The translations under genes and the position numbers were made by a program. Below, piece by piece: positions 1 to 8,279 of a stretch of 38,330 bases of DNA. Within the stretch, counting starts at the first letter, position 1, and each line of letters begins with the position of its first letter. The stretch is from NCBI GenBank assembly GCA_016930575.1, contig JAFGGL010000052.1, forward strand, positions 1 through 38,330, given 5' to 3'. The notes beneath the pieces were generated by a model. That model did no database searches. It had not been told where the DNA came from and was given only the letters and a program-made list of their open reading frames with translations. The stretch is from Clostridiales bacterium (GTDB lineage: Bacteria; Bacillota; Clostridia; Christensenellales; Aristaeellaceae).

Positions 1-12
1 CCGCTTATTCAT
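1..12 (-). CDS. Start of a gene truncated by the window edge (first four codons, MNKR)
   Basis: An ATG read on the minus strand at 12-10 is followed by AAT AAG CGG before the window ends. It is preceded by a strong purine-rich ribosome binding site (GGAGGAGGAG on the minus strand, about 21-30) at suitable spacing, so a translated gene very probably begins here. It lies downstream of the GH30 gene on the same strand and may be the next member of the glycan-utilisation operon. Nothing can be said of its function from four residues. Confidence 0.6.
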
Positions 13-30
13 TCCGTCGCTCCTCCTCCT

Positions 31-52
31 GCTTCAAAGCAAGCTTTGAAGC
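31..52. repeat. Perfect 10-bp inverted repeat between the GH30 gene and the next gene
   Basis: GCTTCAAAGC and GCTTTGAAGC are separated by only two bases. The repeat lies directly upstream of the ribosome binding site of the edge gene. There is no T-tract on the minus strand, so it does not look like an intrinsic terminator. An operator, or an mRNA hairpin setting expression of the next gene, would fit. The rest of 53-141 shows no gene. Confidence 0.45.
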
Positions 53-141
53 GTGTATACGGAGTAGGACGAAAGCACGAAAGACGAAGCGCGATTGCGG
101 ACTTCGCTTTGTTCGCGGCTATGCTATTCGCCCAATTGCAT

Positions 142-1473
142 TTATGTCAACAAAATACTCACAATCTCGTGCGCGTTGAGCGATACGCAACAGGCTTTGC
201 CATCCGGCATTTCAAGGAAGGCTTCTTTGGGTTCTTCGCCGCGGTTGAGGAAAACGGCCGCGATGCTGCCGTCCGGGTTTTGAAGCGCCGCCGCCTCAAG
301 CGTATCGGTGTAGCGGGAGAGGCCGATGCGCACAGCGCCCGGGTGGATATAGCGGCTGAAGTGCCCGATGTAGTAGTAGGACGCCTTGCGCTCCACCCCG
401 CCCGAGGCGGTTGCCATCAGCGGCGCCTGGCAGAAGTTGTGCTTATGATTGGGGCCGCCTTGCGCGTCTAAAAGCAGGTTCCAGTCGATAATCCCGTGCG
501 CACCGGCGTTCAGGTTGCCCAGAATGTCGTGGGCGTACATTTCGGCATTTTCGGTCTCGCCCGCCTGCGAGTACCGGCTGAACTCCACGCAGCCTTCGGT
601 GAAGATAAGCTCCAGTTCCGGAAAGCGCTGCGCCGTCATGGCGACGTTCTCGAAATGGTCGCCGGTGTACCAGTGGAAGGCGACGCCCGTAACGTATTGC
701 TTTGCTTGCCCATCGGCAAGGGTCTCCGTCACCCGCCGCAACATGCGTTCTTTATTGTGGTCCCACACCAGCAGCCGCACGTCCCTGAGATTCGCCCGCT
801 CCAGGGCGGGGCCGAGAAAGCCGCTTACGAACCGCCCTTCCTCGCGGGCGGTATACAGGCAGCTGTCCCAGAGCTGCCTGGCTTCCGGCTCGTTTTGCAC
901 GGTGATCATAGTTACGCAGGCGCCGGCGGCACGGTACCGCTTTACGTATTCGGCGATGCAGCGCGCCCAGCGGTCCGCGTACTTCATAAGAAGCTTACCG
1001 CCGTTGTTCATTTCGCCGTTGCTTTTCATGAACGCGGGCGGGCTCCAGGGGGAGAGCAGCAGCCCGATCTCCCGCCCGGCGATTTCCTGCGCCTTCAAGA
1101 TCATCGGCAGGATGTATTTTTCGTCCCGCTCCATGGAGAAGCTGTTCAACGCATCGTCGTGGGGATCGTCCACGCAGGCGTAATTGCCCAGGGCGAAATC
1201 GCAGCTCCCCATGTGCGCGCGTCCCAGCGTATAGCGTAAGCCTTCCTCGCCGAAATACGCCTGCATGCATTCGTCCCGCGCGGCGGGCGCGAGCTTCAGC
1301 CAGGTATCGCCCGCGGCCTCGGTAAACGCGCCGCCGAAGCCCTGAACCGTCTGATACCGCACGTCGGGATACAGGCTGATCAAACGGCTGTGATCCGCCT
1401 TTTTCGTCTCCGGCGTAAAGGGCTGCCAATAAATGCCGTCCTTGATGTTCGTACGGATCGCGTTGAAGTTCAT
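142..1473 (-). CDS. Glycoside hydrolase family 30 (glucosylceramidase / beta-1,6-glucanase type)
   Basis: The 443-residue product matches GH30 enzymes, which cleave beta-glycosidic bonds with retention (beta-1,6-glucan, glucosylceramide or related substrates). Visible hallmarks are the N-terminal QGFGGAFTEAA segment, the acid/base region TVQNEPEA and the nucleophile region LIFTEGCVEFS, followed by HGIIDWNLLLD and a C-terminal beta-sandwich. No signal peptide is seen, so it should act in the cytoplasm on imported oligosaccharides. The ATG at 1473 is preceded by AAGGAG at good spacing. It follows the GH5 gene by 22 bases, is on the same strand and is probably co-transcribed. Family assignment is firm. 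The exact substrate is inferred. Confidence 0.9.
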   Translation of the reverse strand: MNFNAIRTNIKDGIYWQPFTPETKKADHSRLISLYPDVRYQTVQGFGGAFTEAAGDTWLKLAPAARDECMQAYFGEEGLRYTLGRAHMGSCDFALGNYACVDDPHDDALNSFSMERDEKYILPMILKAQEIAGREIGLLLSPWSPPAFMKSNGEMNNGGKLLMKYADRWARCIAEYVKRYRAAGACVTMITVQNEPEARQLWDSCLYTAREEGRFVSGFLGPALERANLRDVRLLVWDHNKERMLRRVTETLADGQAKQYVTGVAFHWYTGDHFENVAMTAQRFPELELIFTEGCVEFSRYSQAGETENAEMYAHDILGNLNAGAHGIIDWNLLLDAQGGPNHKHNFCQAPLMATASGGVERKASYYYIGHFSRYIHPGAVRIGLSRYTDTLEAAALQNPDGSIAAVFLNRGEEPKEAFLEMPDGKACCVSLNAHEIVSILLT

Positions 1474-1495
1474 ATCGTGCCGCTCCTTGTGTGTT

Positions 1496-2602
1496 TTACT
1501 CGGTTTGCGGGTTTACACTGCGCGGCATCCAGCCCGCCTCGATCGCCTTGCGGATGTCCCAGCCCGGAGGCCCGCCGATGAGTTTGTAGCTCCAGAAGAA
1601 CCACCCGTCGGCCTGCTCGAAAACGCGCAGCTGGCAGGCCGCGCTGGCCCGCATGGCGGCGTCCCGCATCAGGGGCGTCTCCCCGTCGCCAAAGGCGCTT
1701 TCAGGATAGGCAAAACTCCATTCCCCGATAATCACGGGATAGTACTTCCGCATTTCCCGGATGCTTTGCTGAAATTCCTTCAACGAGGTATCCAGCACGG
1801 TTTCAAAGGCGTCCGTCCCTTTCTCAAACGTATTGAAAACCACGTACATATGCGTGTCCAAAATCAGATTCTTGTATTCCTCCGGCGGGAACACTTCCTT
1901 CCACAAACGCAGCCGGAACCCGTCGTGAAATACCAGCGGGACGTCCTCCCCCAGAACGGCCCGCAGGTCGCGGTAGCAATCCTTGTAAAAGCGGATCAGC
2001 ACGTCGTCGGGCACGCCGCAGGAGCCTTTGGCCCGTTCCGTATCATGGGGCGGATAACGGCCCGCCTTGACCATGTCCGCAAACATATCGGGCCGGGTGG
2101 GTTCGTTGACGAACTGCAGGCCGTAGAGTGCGGGATGGCCCTTGTAGCGCTGCGCAAGGCGGCGGAGCACCCGGCGGGTGTGCAAAAGGTTTTCTTCCTT
2201 CAGGTGCCACTTGCATACGCCGCAGATGCCGCCGTTGTCAAACCCGTTTTGCCCGTCCCTGACGGTATGCAGGTCGATAAGGATCAAAAGCCCCGTTTCC
2301 TTTGCCCATTCGAAGGCCTTGTCCAGGTATTCGGCGCAGCCCACAAACGGCGGGCAATCGTCGAAAATAAAGTGCGGCACGGGGATGCGCAGGGCGTTGA
2401 AACCGCGGGAAGCCAGGTACTCAAAATCCGCCCTGGTGATATAGCTGTCCCGGTGTTCCTTGAACCGCTGAAAGCGCGCCTCGCCCAGCTGGTTGCACAG
2501 CTCGGTCTCGTCCTCTGCCGTGGTATCGCGGAACAGCTCCTCATGCATCCATTTTTCAAGTACCAGCCAATTTCCCAGGTTGATCCCTCGTAGTTCAGCC
2601 AT
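1496..2602 (-). CDS. Glycoside hydrolase family 5 (exo-beta-1,3-glucanase-like)
   Basis: The product has 368 residues. It opens with LRGINLGNWLVLEKWM, which resembles the GVNLGGWL start of yeast-type exo-1,3-beta-glucanases in GH5. Other hallmarks are the LRIPVPH segment, LLILIDLHTVRDGQNG, the acid/base motif LQFVNEPT and the nucleophile motif VIIGEWSFA. No signal peptide is present, so a cytoplasmic role on imported oligosaccharides is likely. The ATG at 2602 was chosen because GGGAGG lies just upstream and homology begins there. The frame stays open 22 codons further upstream without family similarity. It sits between the LacI regulator and GH30 genes on the same strand. Confidence 0.88.
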   Translation of the reverse strand: MAELRGINLGNWLVLEKWMHEELFRDTTAEDETELCNQLGEARFQRFKEHRDSYITRADFEYLASRGFNALRIPVPHFIFDDCPPFVGCAEYLDKAFEWAKETGLLILIDLHTVRDGQNGFDNGGICGVCKWHLKEENLLHTRRVLRRLAQRYKGHPALYGLQFVNEPTRPDMFADMVKAGRYPPHDTERAKGSCGVPDDVLIRFYKDCYRDLRAVLGEDVPLVFHDGFRLRLWKEVFPPEEYKNLILDTHMYVVFNTFEKGTDAFETVLDTSLKEFQQSIREMRKYYPVIIGEWSFAYPESAFGDGETPLMRDAAMRASAACQLRVFEQADGWFFWSYKLIGGPPGWDIRKAIEAGWMPRSVNPQTE

Positions 2603-2723
2603 GGCAACCTCCCGAAGTCGCAGCCTGACGCTGCGTTTTTGCAATATCAATCTCCGTCCCCCGCACACACCTGCGGCGGCTGGAGAGGTAAATTTCTTTC
2701 TTTAAGGCGAAATCCGCCTGCTG

Positions 2724-3743
2724 TTATAGTTCGCCCTCATAGCGGATGCTGACGGATTCGCGCACCACGAGTTTCGTGTCGATATACAAAAGCTTCCCCT
2801 GCGCCTTGGGTTTCATCAGGCGCAGCACTTCCAAAACGGCCTGCCGACCCATGTCCTCCAGGGAATAGCGGATGGTTGCCAGCGGCGGGGCGCACTGCAG
2901 CGCGTATTCGTTGTCGTCAAAGCCGAGCACGCTGATGTCCCTGGGCACGTTCAGCCCGATGTCGCAAAGCGCCCTGACGACGCCCTTGGCCATCACGTCG
3001 TTTGCGCAGAATACCGCGTCGGGCCTTGCCTTGTCGTTTGCAAAGCGGCCGCCTGTTGCGCTGCCCCGGATGATGGAATACGCGGCGTCCTCCTGAAAAT
3101 ATCCCTGGAACATGTAGTCCGGATCAATGGGAAGGCGCAGCTTTTTCATGCCTCGCATGAACGCGTCGTGGCGCATCACGCTGTCGTAGTTGCCCGTGCC
3201 GCCCATGAATGCGATGCGGGTATGCCCCGTATGCTTAAGGTATTCCAGCCCCTGCATGATGCCCTTAAAGTTGTTGATGAGCACGCCGGACATCAGTTTG
3301 CCCGGCACTTCCTTATCCATAAACACATAGGGCACCTTCCGCTGGGCCAGCAGCGGCAGGTCTTCCTCCGCCAGTTTCTCGTGCAGGATGACGGCCCCGT
3401 CGAAATTTGAGGACAGGATGGACGCCACCAGCTTGCGGGACGTATCGGCCTTGGAGATATAAACGAACATATCGTAGCCGTTCTCCCTGCAGGCGCCGTA
3501 CATGGATTGCAGCATGCCCGTGTAGAAGGACGCGTTGAAGTTGGGGTAGAAAACGGCGATGGCGTTTGTTTTGGCGGTCTTCATCAGCCGCGCGTTGATA
3601 TTGGGGAAATACCCCAGTTCCTGCACGGCTTTGAGCACCTTCTCCCGGGTGGCCTCGCTAATGTTGGGCTGCCCGTTGAGCGCGTTTGACACCGTGGCGA
3701 TGGATACGCCCGCGCGTTTGGATACATCCCGGATGGACGCCAT
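2724..3743 (-). CDS. LacI-family transcriptional regulator
   Basis: The product has 339 residues. The N-terminal helix-turn-helix reads SIRDVSKRAGVSIATVSNALN, followed by the hinge-helix region, and residues 60-335 form the periplasmic-binding-protein-like effector domain (INNFKGIMQGLEYL, FMGGTGNYDS, FCANDVMAKGV, SVLGFDDNEYA). It should bind a palindromic operator and release it when a sugar binds. The start at 3743 has GGAGG seven bases upstream. The likely target is the 16-bp palindrome at 7568-7583 in the transporter promoter. It lies between the solute-binding protein gene and the glycosidase genes, which argues that it controls the whole locus. Confidence 0.95.
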   Translation of the reverse strand: MASIRDVSKRAGVSIATVSNALNGQPNISEATREKVLKAVQELGYFPNINARLMKTAKTNAIAVFYPNFNASFYTGMLQSMYGACRENGYDMFVYISKADTSRKLVASILSSNFDGAVILHEKLAEEDLPLLAQRKVPYVFMDKEVPGKLMSGVLINNFKGIMQGLEYLKHTGHTRIAFMGGTGNYDSVMRHDAFMRGMKKLRLPIDPDYMFQGYFQEDAAYSIIRGSATGGRFANDKARPDAVFCANDVMAKGVVRALCDIGLNVPRDISVLGFDDNEYALQCAPPLATIRYSLEDMGRQAVLEVLRLMKPKAQGKLLYIDTKLVVRESVSIRYEGEL

Positions 3744-3834
3744 AGGAACACCTCCTGCCGTGAGATATTCTGGATTAACCTATCGTATCATATGCGACTT
3801 TGCGTAACAAGATACGGGGACGCTTGTCCGGCGG

Positions 3835-3871
3835 GGCCGGGGGAAGGAACGGATCCCTCCCCCGGCCTTTT
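3835..3871. terminator. Strong GC-rich hairpin downstream of the solute-binding protein gene
   Basis: GGCCGGGGG (from 3835) pairs with CCCCCGGCC (ending at 3867). A T-tract follows on the plus strand only. Relative to the minus-strand genes it lies just after the solute-binding protein stop codon. Such hairpins commonly stabilise binding-protein mRNA or cause partial termination before the regulator gene. Confidence 0.6.
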
Positions 3872-3874
3872 GGT

Positions 3875-5437
3875 TTACAGGCCCAGCGACTCCTTGTATG
3901 CGGTCATCTGGCGCTGGAGTTCGTCAAACAACGTCTGGATGCCTGCCTTGTCCAGTGCCTCGCGCAGCTGGTCGACAGCCGCTTGGGGATCGGCCACCTT
4001 GCCGAACTGGATGGCGGGCGAGTAGCGGTTCACGGCTTCGGTGACGGCGGTCAGTTCGGCTGTTACGGCCGATGAGTCAAACACGAAATTGGCATAGGGA
4101 TTGGATACGGAGATGGGGTCCAGGCGATCGGCGAACATCGCGGCCTTGCCCGCCCAGTCGTCCACGTGGGGGAGTTTGCGCAGGTACTTGTCTTCCCGCA
4201 CGCCCCAGGCGTCGGACCAGTAGGTGTCCGTGGCGGTATCGAAGTCCGCGGGCTCCTCGCGCTTGCCTTCGGCGTTGAGCACGTACTGCACGCCTTCAAG
4301 CCCATAGTTGAGAAGCGTATGGATCTCTTCGTCTTCCTTGAGCAGGTCCAGCACCATCAGCGCGCGTTCGGGATTCTTGGATTTGGCGCTGACCGCGACG
4401 ACGTCCTGCAGGAAGCTTTCCCTGACGATGTAGCCGCTCAGGTCGCTCCACAGGAAGATCTTCAGATCCGCGCCGGGCTGGTTTTCTTCCCTTTCGATCT
4501 CGGTGACCAGGCCGGTGTAGGTCGCCACGTGATGCTGATCGGCGGACGACAGGCCGGCCTTGAGCAGGGCGCGGGCGTCATTGGCGGAGTTCATGACGTC
4601 GGTCGGCCAGAAGCCCATATCGGCCCATTCTTTCATCAGTACGGCGAAGTCCACGAACCAGTCCTCGGTCAGGGGCTGGCAGAGGGTGTAGGGATCCTCC
4701 AGGGACACGCCCTGGATGCTCGGGAACTGGCCGATCGACAGGCCGTTGATGTCCAGGTGCGGAGCGTAGGCGGCTTCGTACATGTTGAACAGCTGCAGGT
4801 CGCCCACGCCGCCCTTGGTGTTCCAGGGCACAACGCCCTCGGGCCCGTAGACTTCCGCGACCTTCGCCCAGTAGGCTTGAAGGCCTTCGATGGTCTTGAT
4901 CTCATCCATGCCGAATTCCTTGAGCCAGTCGCCGCGGTACATCATACCGTGGTTGGAATACTGGGCGTAGTGGTTGCCCGGCACGCAGATGATTCCGCCG
5001 CCGTACTTGCACATGTTCCATTCGTTTGCCGTGGTATTGGCGTAGATGTTAGGCGCGTACTTGGGCAGAAGCTCGGTAATGTCCATAAAGGCGCCTTTAC
5101 CGGCGTTCTCCCACAGGCCCAGCCACGCGGCGGAGGTTGTGATCAGATCCATATCCTCGCCTGTGGCCAGCATTAGGTTGTACACGGTGGACCAGTCCGT
5201 CCAGGATACGCGCTGCCAGTTCAGGGTGGTGTTGATCTTTGCGGCGAGGATCTCGTTGATCTTCTCCAGAACCAGGGCTTCGCCGGCGGGCGGGTCGCCA
5301 AAGACCTGGAAGTTGATCACGACGGGCTCGCTCAGGTCGACGTCTGTAGCGAAAGGCAGACTTTCATCGGCGCAGGCGCCGAACGCAGGCAGTGCTAAGA
5401 TAAGCACAAGCAGCAGGGCAACGATGGTTTTCTTCAT
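3875..5437 (-). CDS. Extracellular sugar-binding lipoprotein of an LplABC-type ABC transporter
   Basis: The 520-residue product is a type 1 extracellular solute-binding protein. A signal peptide (MKKTIVALLLVLILALPAFG) ends before a Cys in the context FGAC, an imperfect lipobox, so it is probably anchored to the outer face of the membrane. The mature part resembles LplA/YtcQ-like proteins that bind oligosaccharides. The ATG at 5437 follows GGAGGAAGAG, and the frame is open for a further 100 codons upstream only because it shadows the permease gene. It is downstream of two permease genes on the same strand. No ATPase is encoded nearby, as is usual for this family, which relies on a shared MsmX-like ATPase. 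Confidence 0.93.
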   Translation of the reverse strand: MKKTIVALLLVLILALPAFGACADESLPFATDVDLSEPVVINFQVFGDPPAGEALVLEKINEILAAKINTTLNWQRVSWTDWSTVYNLMLATGEDMDLITTSAAWLGLWENAGKGAFMDITELLPKYAPNIYANTTANEWNMCKYGGGIICVPGNHYAQYSNHGMMYRGDWLKEFGMDEIKTIEGLQAYWAKVAEVYGPEGVVPWNTKGGVGDLQLFNMYEAAYAPHLDINGLSIGQFPSIQGVSLEDPYTLCQPLTEDWFVDFAVLMKEWADMGFWPTDVMNSANDARALLKAGLSSADQHHVATYTGLVTEIEREENQPGADLKIFLWSDLSGYIVRESFLQDVVAVSAKSKNPERALMVLDLLKEDEEIHTLLNYGLEGVQYVLNAEGKREEPADFDTATDTYWSDAWGVREDKYLRKLPHVDDWAGKAAMFADRLDPISVSNPYANFVFDSSAVTAELTAVTEAVNRYSPAIQFGKVADPQAAVDQLREALDKAGIQTLFDELQRQMTAYKESLGL

Positions 5438-5484
5438 GTTCTCTTCCTCCTCGTATATTTGCACAGGCTTCAGGCCCGTGAGAT

Positions 5485-6405
5485 TCACCCCTTTACGGCG
5501 CCGATGGTAATGCCCTTGATAAAATAGCGCTGCACGAACGGATAAAACAGCAGCACAGGGCCGGTGGTGATCATGGCGCAGGCCATCTTCATGGTTTCCA
5601 GCGGCACGTCCGCGGTACGGATATGGGACGCGGCGGCGGAATTCTTGATATAATCCTGCTTGGTGATGATGTTGTACAGGAAGAACTGCAGCGGCCGGTA
5701 TTTGGTATTGGGCAGGAACAACAGCGCGTTGTACCACTCGTTCCAGTAGCCAAGCGCGATGAACAGCCCCAGGGTCGCAAGCGCCGGGGTGGACATGGGG
5801 ATGATGATGCGCAGGAGGATCTTGAAATCCCCCGCGCCGTCGATCAGCGCCGATTCCGTGACCGAATGGGGGATACTCCGCATAAAATTGCGCATGATGA
5901 ATACGTTGAACGGCGAGAACAGCCCCGGCAGCAGCAGCGCCAGATAGTTGTTTTTCAGGTGCAGAAACTGGGTCATCAAAAGGTAATAGGCCACGATGCC
6001 GCCGGAAAACAGCGTGGTGAAGTAGATGAACATGCTGATTTTGTTGCGGTAATCAAAGTCGGGCCGCTGCAGCGCGTATCCGGCCATGGCCGTGCCCAGG
6101 AGCCCGGCGGCCGTGCCGATGAAGGTCAATAGAATCGTCAGAACATAGGAGCCGATCACCTTGTCGGGATTTTCAAACACCAGCTTGTAGGCAAACAGCG
6201 TGGGCTCCTGGATGTAGAGCCGGTAACCGTTGACCAGCAGCTGCCGCTCCGTGGAGAACGACGCCACCACCATCATGTAGAAGGGGATAATGCAAAGAAG
6301 CGTAAACAGCGTGACGACGCCGTAGCCGACAGCCTTGATCACGACGCCCGAAGCATCCGTTCGGATACGGCGGCGGCGCCTGATATCCGGCGTTGCTTTC
6401 AACAT
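5485..6405 (-). CDS. ABC sugar transporter permease, LplC/YtcP type
   Basis: The 306-residue integral membrane protein has about six hydrophobic helices. The EAA-loop motif lies in the C-terminal half (ESALIDGAGDFKILLRIIIPMSTPALATL), where the coupling helix meets the ATPase. The carboxy end, GITIGAVKG, is typical of this permease family. It carries oligosaccharides together with the upstream permease and the binding protein. AAGGAGGGG precedes the ATG at 6405. An inverted-repeat element lies between it and the first permease gene. Confidence 0.93.
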   Translation of the reverse strand: MLKATPDIRRRRRIRTDASGVVIKAVGYGVVTLFTLLCIIPFYMMVVASFSTERQLLVNGYRLYIQEPTLFAYKLVFENPDKVIGSYVLTILLTFIGTAAGLLGTAMAGYALQRPDFDYRNKISMFIYFTTLFSGGIVAYYLLMTQFLHLKNNYLALLLPGLFSPFNVFIMRNFMRSIPHSVTESALIDGAGDFKILLRIIIPMSTPALATLGLFIALGYWNEWYNALLFLPNTKYRPLQFFLYNIITKQDYIKNSAAASHIRTADVPLETMKMACAMITTGPVLLFYPFVQRYFIKGITIGAVKG

Positions 6406-6424
6406 GCCAATTCCCCTCCTTTCC

Positions 6425-6585
6425 AGGTAAATGATGATTAAGAGCCTATGCGATGGCGCGATAGATTACCGTCAGATTAGGTTCTGAAAATCCGAAGTAG
6501 TAGCAGCGCTACGTCAAGGATTTGAAGGCCCGGGATGGCGGTAATATAACCGCCAGCGTGCAGGGGGTTTAATCAGCATTTACCT
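6425..6585. mobile_element. MITE-like element with 17-bp terminal inverted repeats
   Basis: The ends AGGTAAATGATGATTAA (6425-6441) and TTAATCAGCATTTACCT (6569-6585) are inverted repeats with one mismatch, and the match extends a few bases outward. Nested pairs lie inside: ATTACCG with CGGTAAT, AAATCC with GGATTT, GTAGC with GCTAC, and a separate TGGCGGT/ACCGCCA hairpin. The 161-bp unit has no ORF and could fold as one long hairpin. Its right end overlaps the stop codon of the first permease and its left end abuts the ribosome binding site of the second. No second copy was seen in this window, so mobility is inferred from structure alone. Confidence 0.6.
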
Positions 6586-7540
6586 AGAAAAGCGCGCAGT
6601 CCGGGTCGATCCGCCGGGCCAGGGTATTGGCCGACAGGATGATCACAAGCCCCACCACCGACTGGTACAGGGATACGGCGCTGCCGATGGAGAAGTTGAA
6701 GTTGTTCATCAGGGCCCGGAAGACGTAGGTTTCGATGATGTCCGTGACGTCGTAGAGCATGGAGTTCTGCGCGCCCACGGTGTTGTAGAACAGCCCGAAG
6801 TTGCCCCGCATCACGCCGCCCAGCGCCAGCAGCAGCACGATTACAAAGGTGGGCCGCAGGCTTGGCAGCTGGATATAGCGGATGCGCTGCCAGGTGGTCG
6901 CGCCGTCGATATGCGCCGCTTCCATCATCTCCGAATCCATGCCTGTGATGGCGGCGAAGTAAACGATGGTGCCGTAGCCCACGCTTTTCCACAGGTTGAG
7001 CAGCACCAAAAGCCCCGGCCACACAGACGGGGTGCTGTAGACCGAGATCCGCTCCTGCCCCAGGGCCACCAGCAGGTTGTTGAGGATGCCCCGGTCGTAG
7101 TTGATGATGCTGTAGAGAAACAGCCCCACCACCACGATGCTGATGAAATGCGGCAGGATCATGATGGATTGGGTGGTGCGGCGGAAGAACTTATTGGCGA
7201 TCTCGTTGAGCAGAATCGCAAAGATCAATTGCACGACGTTTCCCGTCAGGATGAAGGCGATATTGTACAGGATCGTGTTGCGGGTGAGCGTCCACAGCGT
7301 GCCCGACAGGATCAGCGGCCGGAAATTCTGGAAGCCCACGAACGCCGAACCGAACAGGCCCCTGGCGTAGTTGTAGTCGATGAAGGCCACGTACAGGCCC
7401 GGCATCGGGAGGTAGCAGAATATAAGCAGGGCCAGGATGACCGGAAAACACATCAGCAGCAGGGAGTGGTTTTTATGCAGGGACCGCCGCAGGCTGCGGT
7501 GTTTCCCGCAGGGAGCGATACCCATATTCCGACCGGGCAT
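6584..7540 (-). CDS. ABC sugar transporter permease, LplB/YteP type
   Basis: The 318-residue membrane protein has a cytoplasmic basic N-terminus, then about six helices. The EAA-loop region (MEAAHIDGATTWQRIRYIQLPSLRPTFVIVLL) matches the LplB group. It should form the heteromeric channel with the second permease. The start at 7540 has GGAGGAGGG upstream. The last residues (RRIDPDCALF) look like a natural carboxy terminus even though a repeat element overlaps the stop codon. It is the first gene after the operator-bearing promoter. Confidence 0.93.
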   Translation of the reverse strand: MPGRNMGIAPCGKHRSLRRSLHKNHSLLLMCFPVILALLIFCYLPMPGLYVAFIDYNYARGLFGSAFVGFQNFRPLILSGTLWTLTRNTILYNIAFILTGNVVQLIFAILLNEIANKFFRRTTQSIMILPHFISIVVVGLFLYSIINYDRGILNNLLVALGQERISVYSTPSVWPGLLVLLNLWKSVGYGTIVYFAAITGMDSEMMEAAHIDGATTWQRIRYIQLPSLRPTFVIVLLLALGGVMRGNFGLFYNTVGAQNSMLYDVTDIIETYVFRALMNNFNFSIGSAVSLYQSVVGLVIILSANTLARRIDPDCALF

Positions 7541-7567
7541 GCGCAGGTCCCTCCTCCGTGATGTATG

Positions 7568-7583
7568 AGTAAAACGTTTTACT
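7568..7583. promoter_or_regulatory. Palindromic LacI-type operator
   Basis: AGTAAAACGTTTTACT is a perfect 16-bp palindrome with the central CG typical of LacI/GalR operators. It lies immediately downstream of the -10 box of the transporter promoter, covering the expected transcription start, which is a classical repressor position. A weaker copy of the core, AAACGTTT, occurs at 7678-7685. The LacI regulator at 2724-3743 is the obvious candidate ligand. Confidence 0.8.
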
Positions 7584-7584
7584 T

Positions 7585-7613
7585 AGTATAGCGCCATTGC
7601 TCCCTGTTGTCAA
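7585..7613 (-). promoter_or_regulatory. Sigma-A promoter of the glycan-utilisation operon
   Basis: On the minus strand TTGACA (7613-7608) is followed by a 17-bp spacer and TATACT (7590-7585). The permease gene starts about 45 bases downstream. The overlapping palindrome suggests repression when the substrate is absent. Confidence 0.85.
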
Positions 7614-7829
7614 GCGATTTTCATGAAAAATATCGGAAATGTGCAACATATGGGAGAATTATGGCCATGATTCAATTAAACGTTTTATGATAAAGACAGA
7701 AAGCGCAGGATATAAAGGCATCCGATACAGGATGCCATCAATAGGCAGCGCGGATCAAAAGCGACGATCGGGAGAACAGGCAGTTCACGCAGGTGGATAT
7801 CCTGCTTCCCAGAGACAGGAGGAGTAGGC

Positions 7830-8279
7830 ATGCAAACCATACGAATTCTGATCGTTGACGACAATCCCGAGATACGGGATTACTTCATCAGCATACTGGC
7901 GCACGAGGCCGATATGGATGTGATCGGCTGCGCGTCCTCGGGCCTCGAGGCCGTGCAGAAAGCGCTGGAGATGAAACCGGATATCGTTTTGATGGACATC
8001 CAGATGGAGACCCGCACGGCCGGCATCACGGCTTCCGACCGGATTTTGAAATCCGTCCCCGGCGTAAAGATCATCATCCTGACGATCCTGGAGGACGACA
8101 ACCTGCTGTTCCAGGCCTATTGCGCGGGCGTGATCGACTATATCGTCAAGACCGATTCCATCTCCCAGATCCTCACCTCCATCCGCAACGCCAATAACAA
8201 CCAGCTGGTGCTGCGCCCCAAATACGCCGAAAAGCTCATCGAGGAACTCAGCCGCGTGAAGGAAGAGCAAAAAGCCTGA
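7830..8279 (+). CDS. Response regulator receiver domain (N-terminal half of a split NarL-type regulator)
   Basis: The 149-residue product is a CheY-like receiver with the acidic pair D10/D11, phospho-acceptor D56 in IVLMDIQM, T85 and K107 (IVKTDS). It carries a C-terminal linker rich in Glu/Lys and no DNA-binding domain. The stop codon overlaps the start of the next ORF (TGATG), which encodes exactly the LuxR-type HTH expected at this place. One extra A in the A5 run at 8269-8273 would fuse the two into one NarL-type protein of usual length. AGGAGG lies just upstream of the start. No histidine kinase gene is nearby. Confidence 0.85.
   Translation: MQTIRILIVDDNPEIRDYFISILAHEADMDVIGCASSGLEAVQKALEMKPDIVLMDIQMETRTAGITASDRILKSVPGVKIIILTILEDDNLLFQAYCAGVIDYIVKTDSISQILTSIRNANNNQLVLRPKYAEKLIEELSRVKEEQKA

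Noticed and set aside
3168-5176. Several long plus-strand frames opposite the lacI and transporter genes
   Set aside because: They are antisense shadows caused by high third-position GC. They are His/Val/Arg-rich and show no family motifs or start signals.
5438-5737. Hundred-codon upstream extension of the solute-binding protein
   Set aside because: It overlaps the permease gene, lacks a signal peptide and precedes a strong ribosome binding site and signal peptide beginning at 5437.
7641-7829. Small ORF (7639-7827) upstream of the response regulator
   Set aside because: Its codon pattern is unlike a real protein and it has no ribosome binding site. The stretch is better explained as regulatory DNA between divergent genes.
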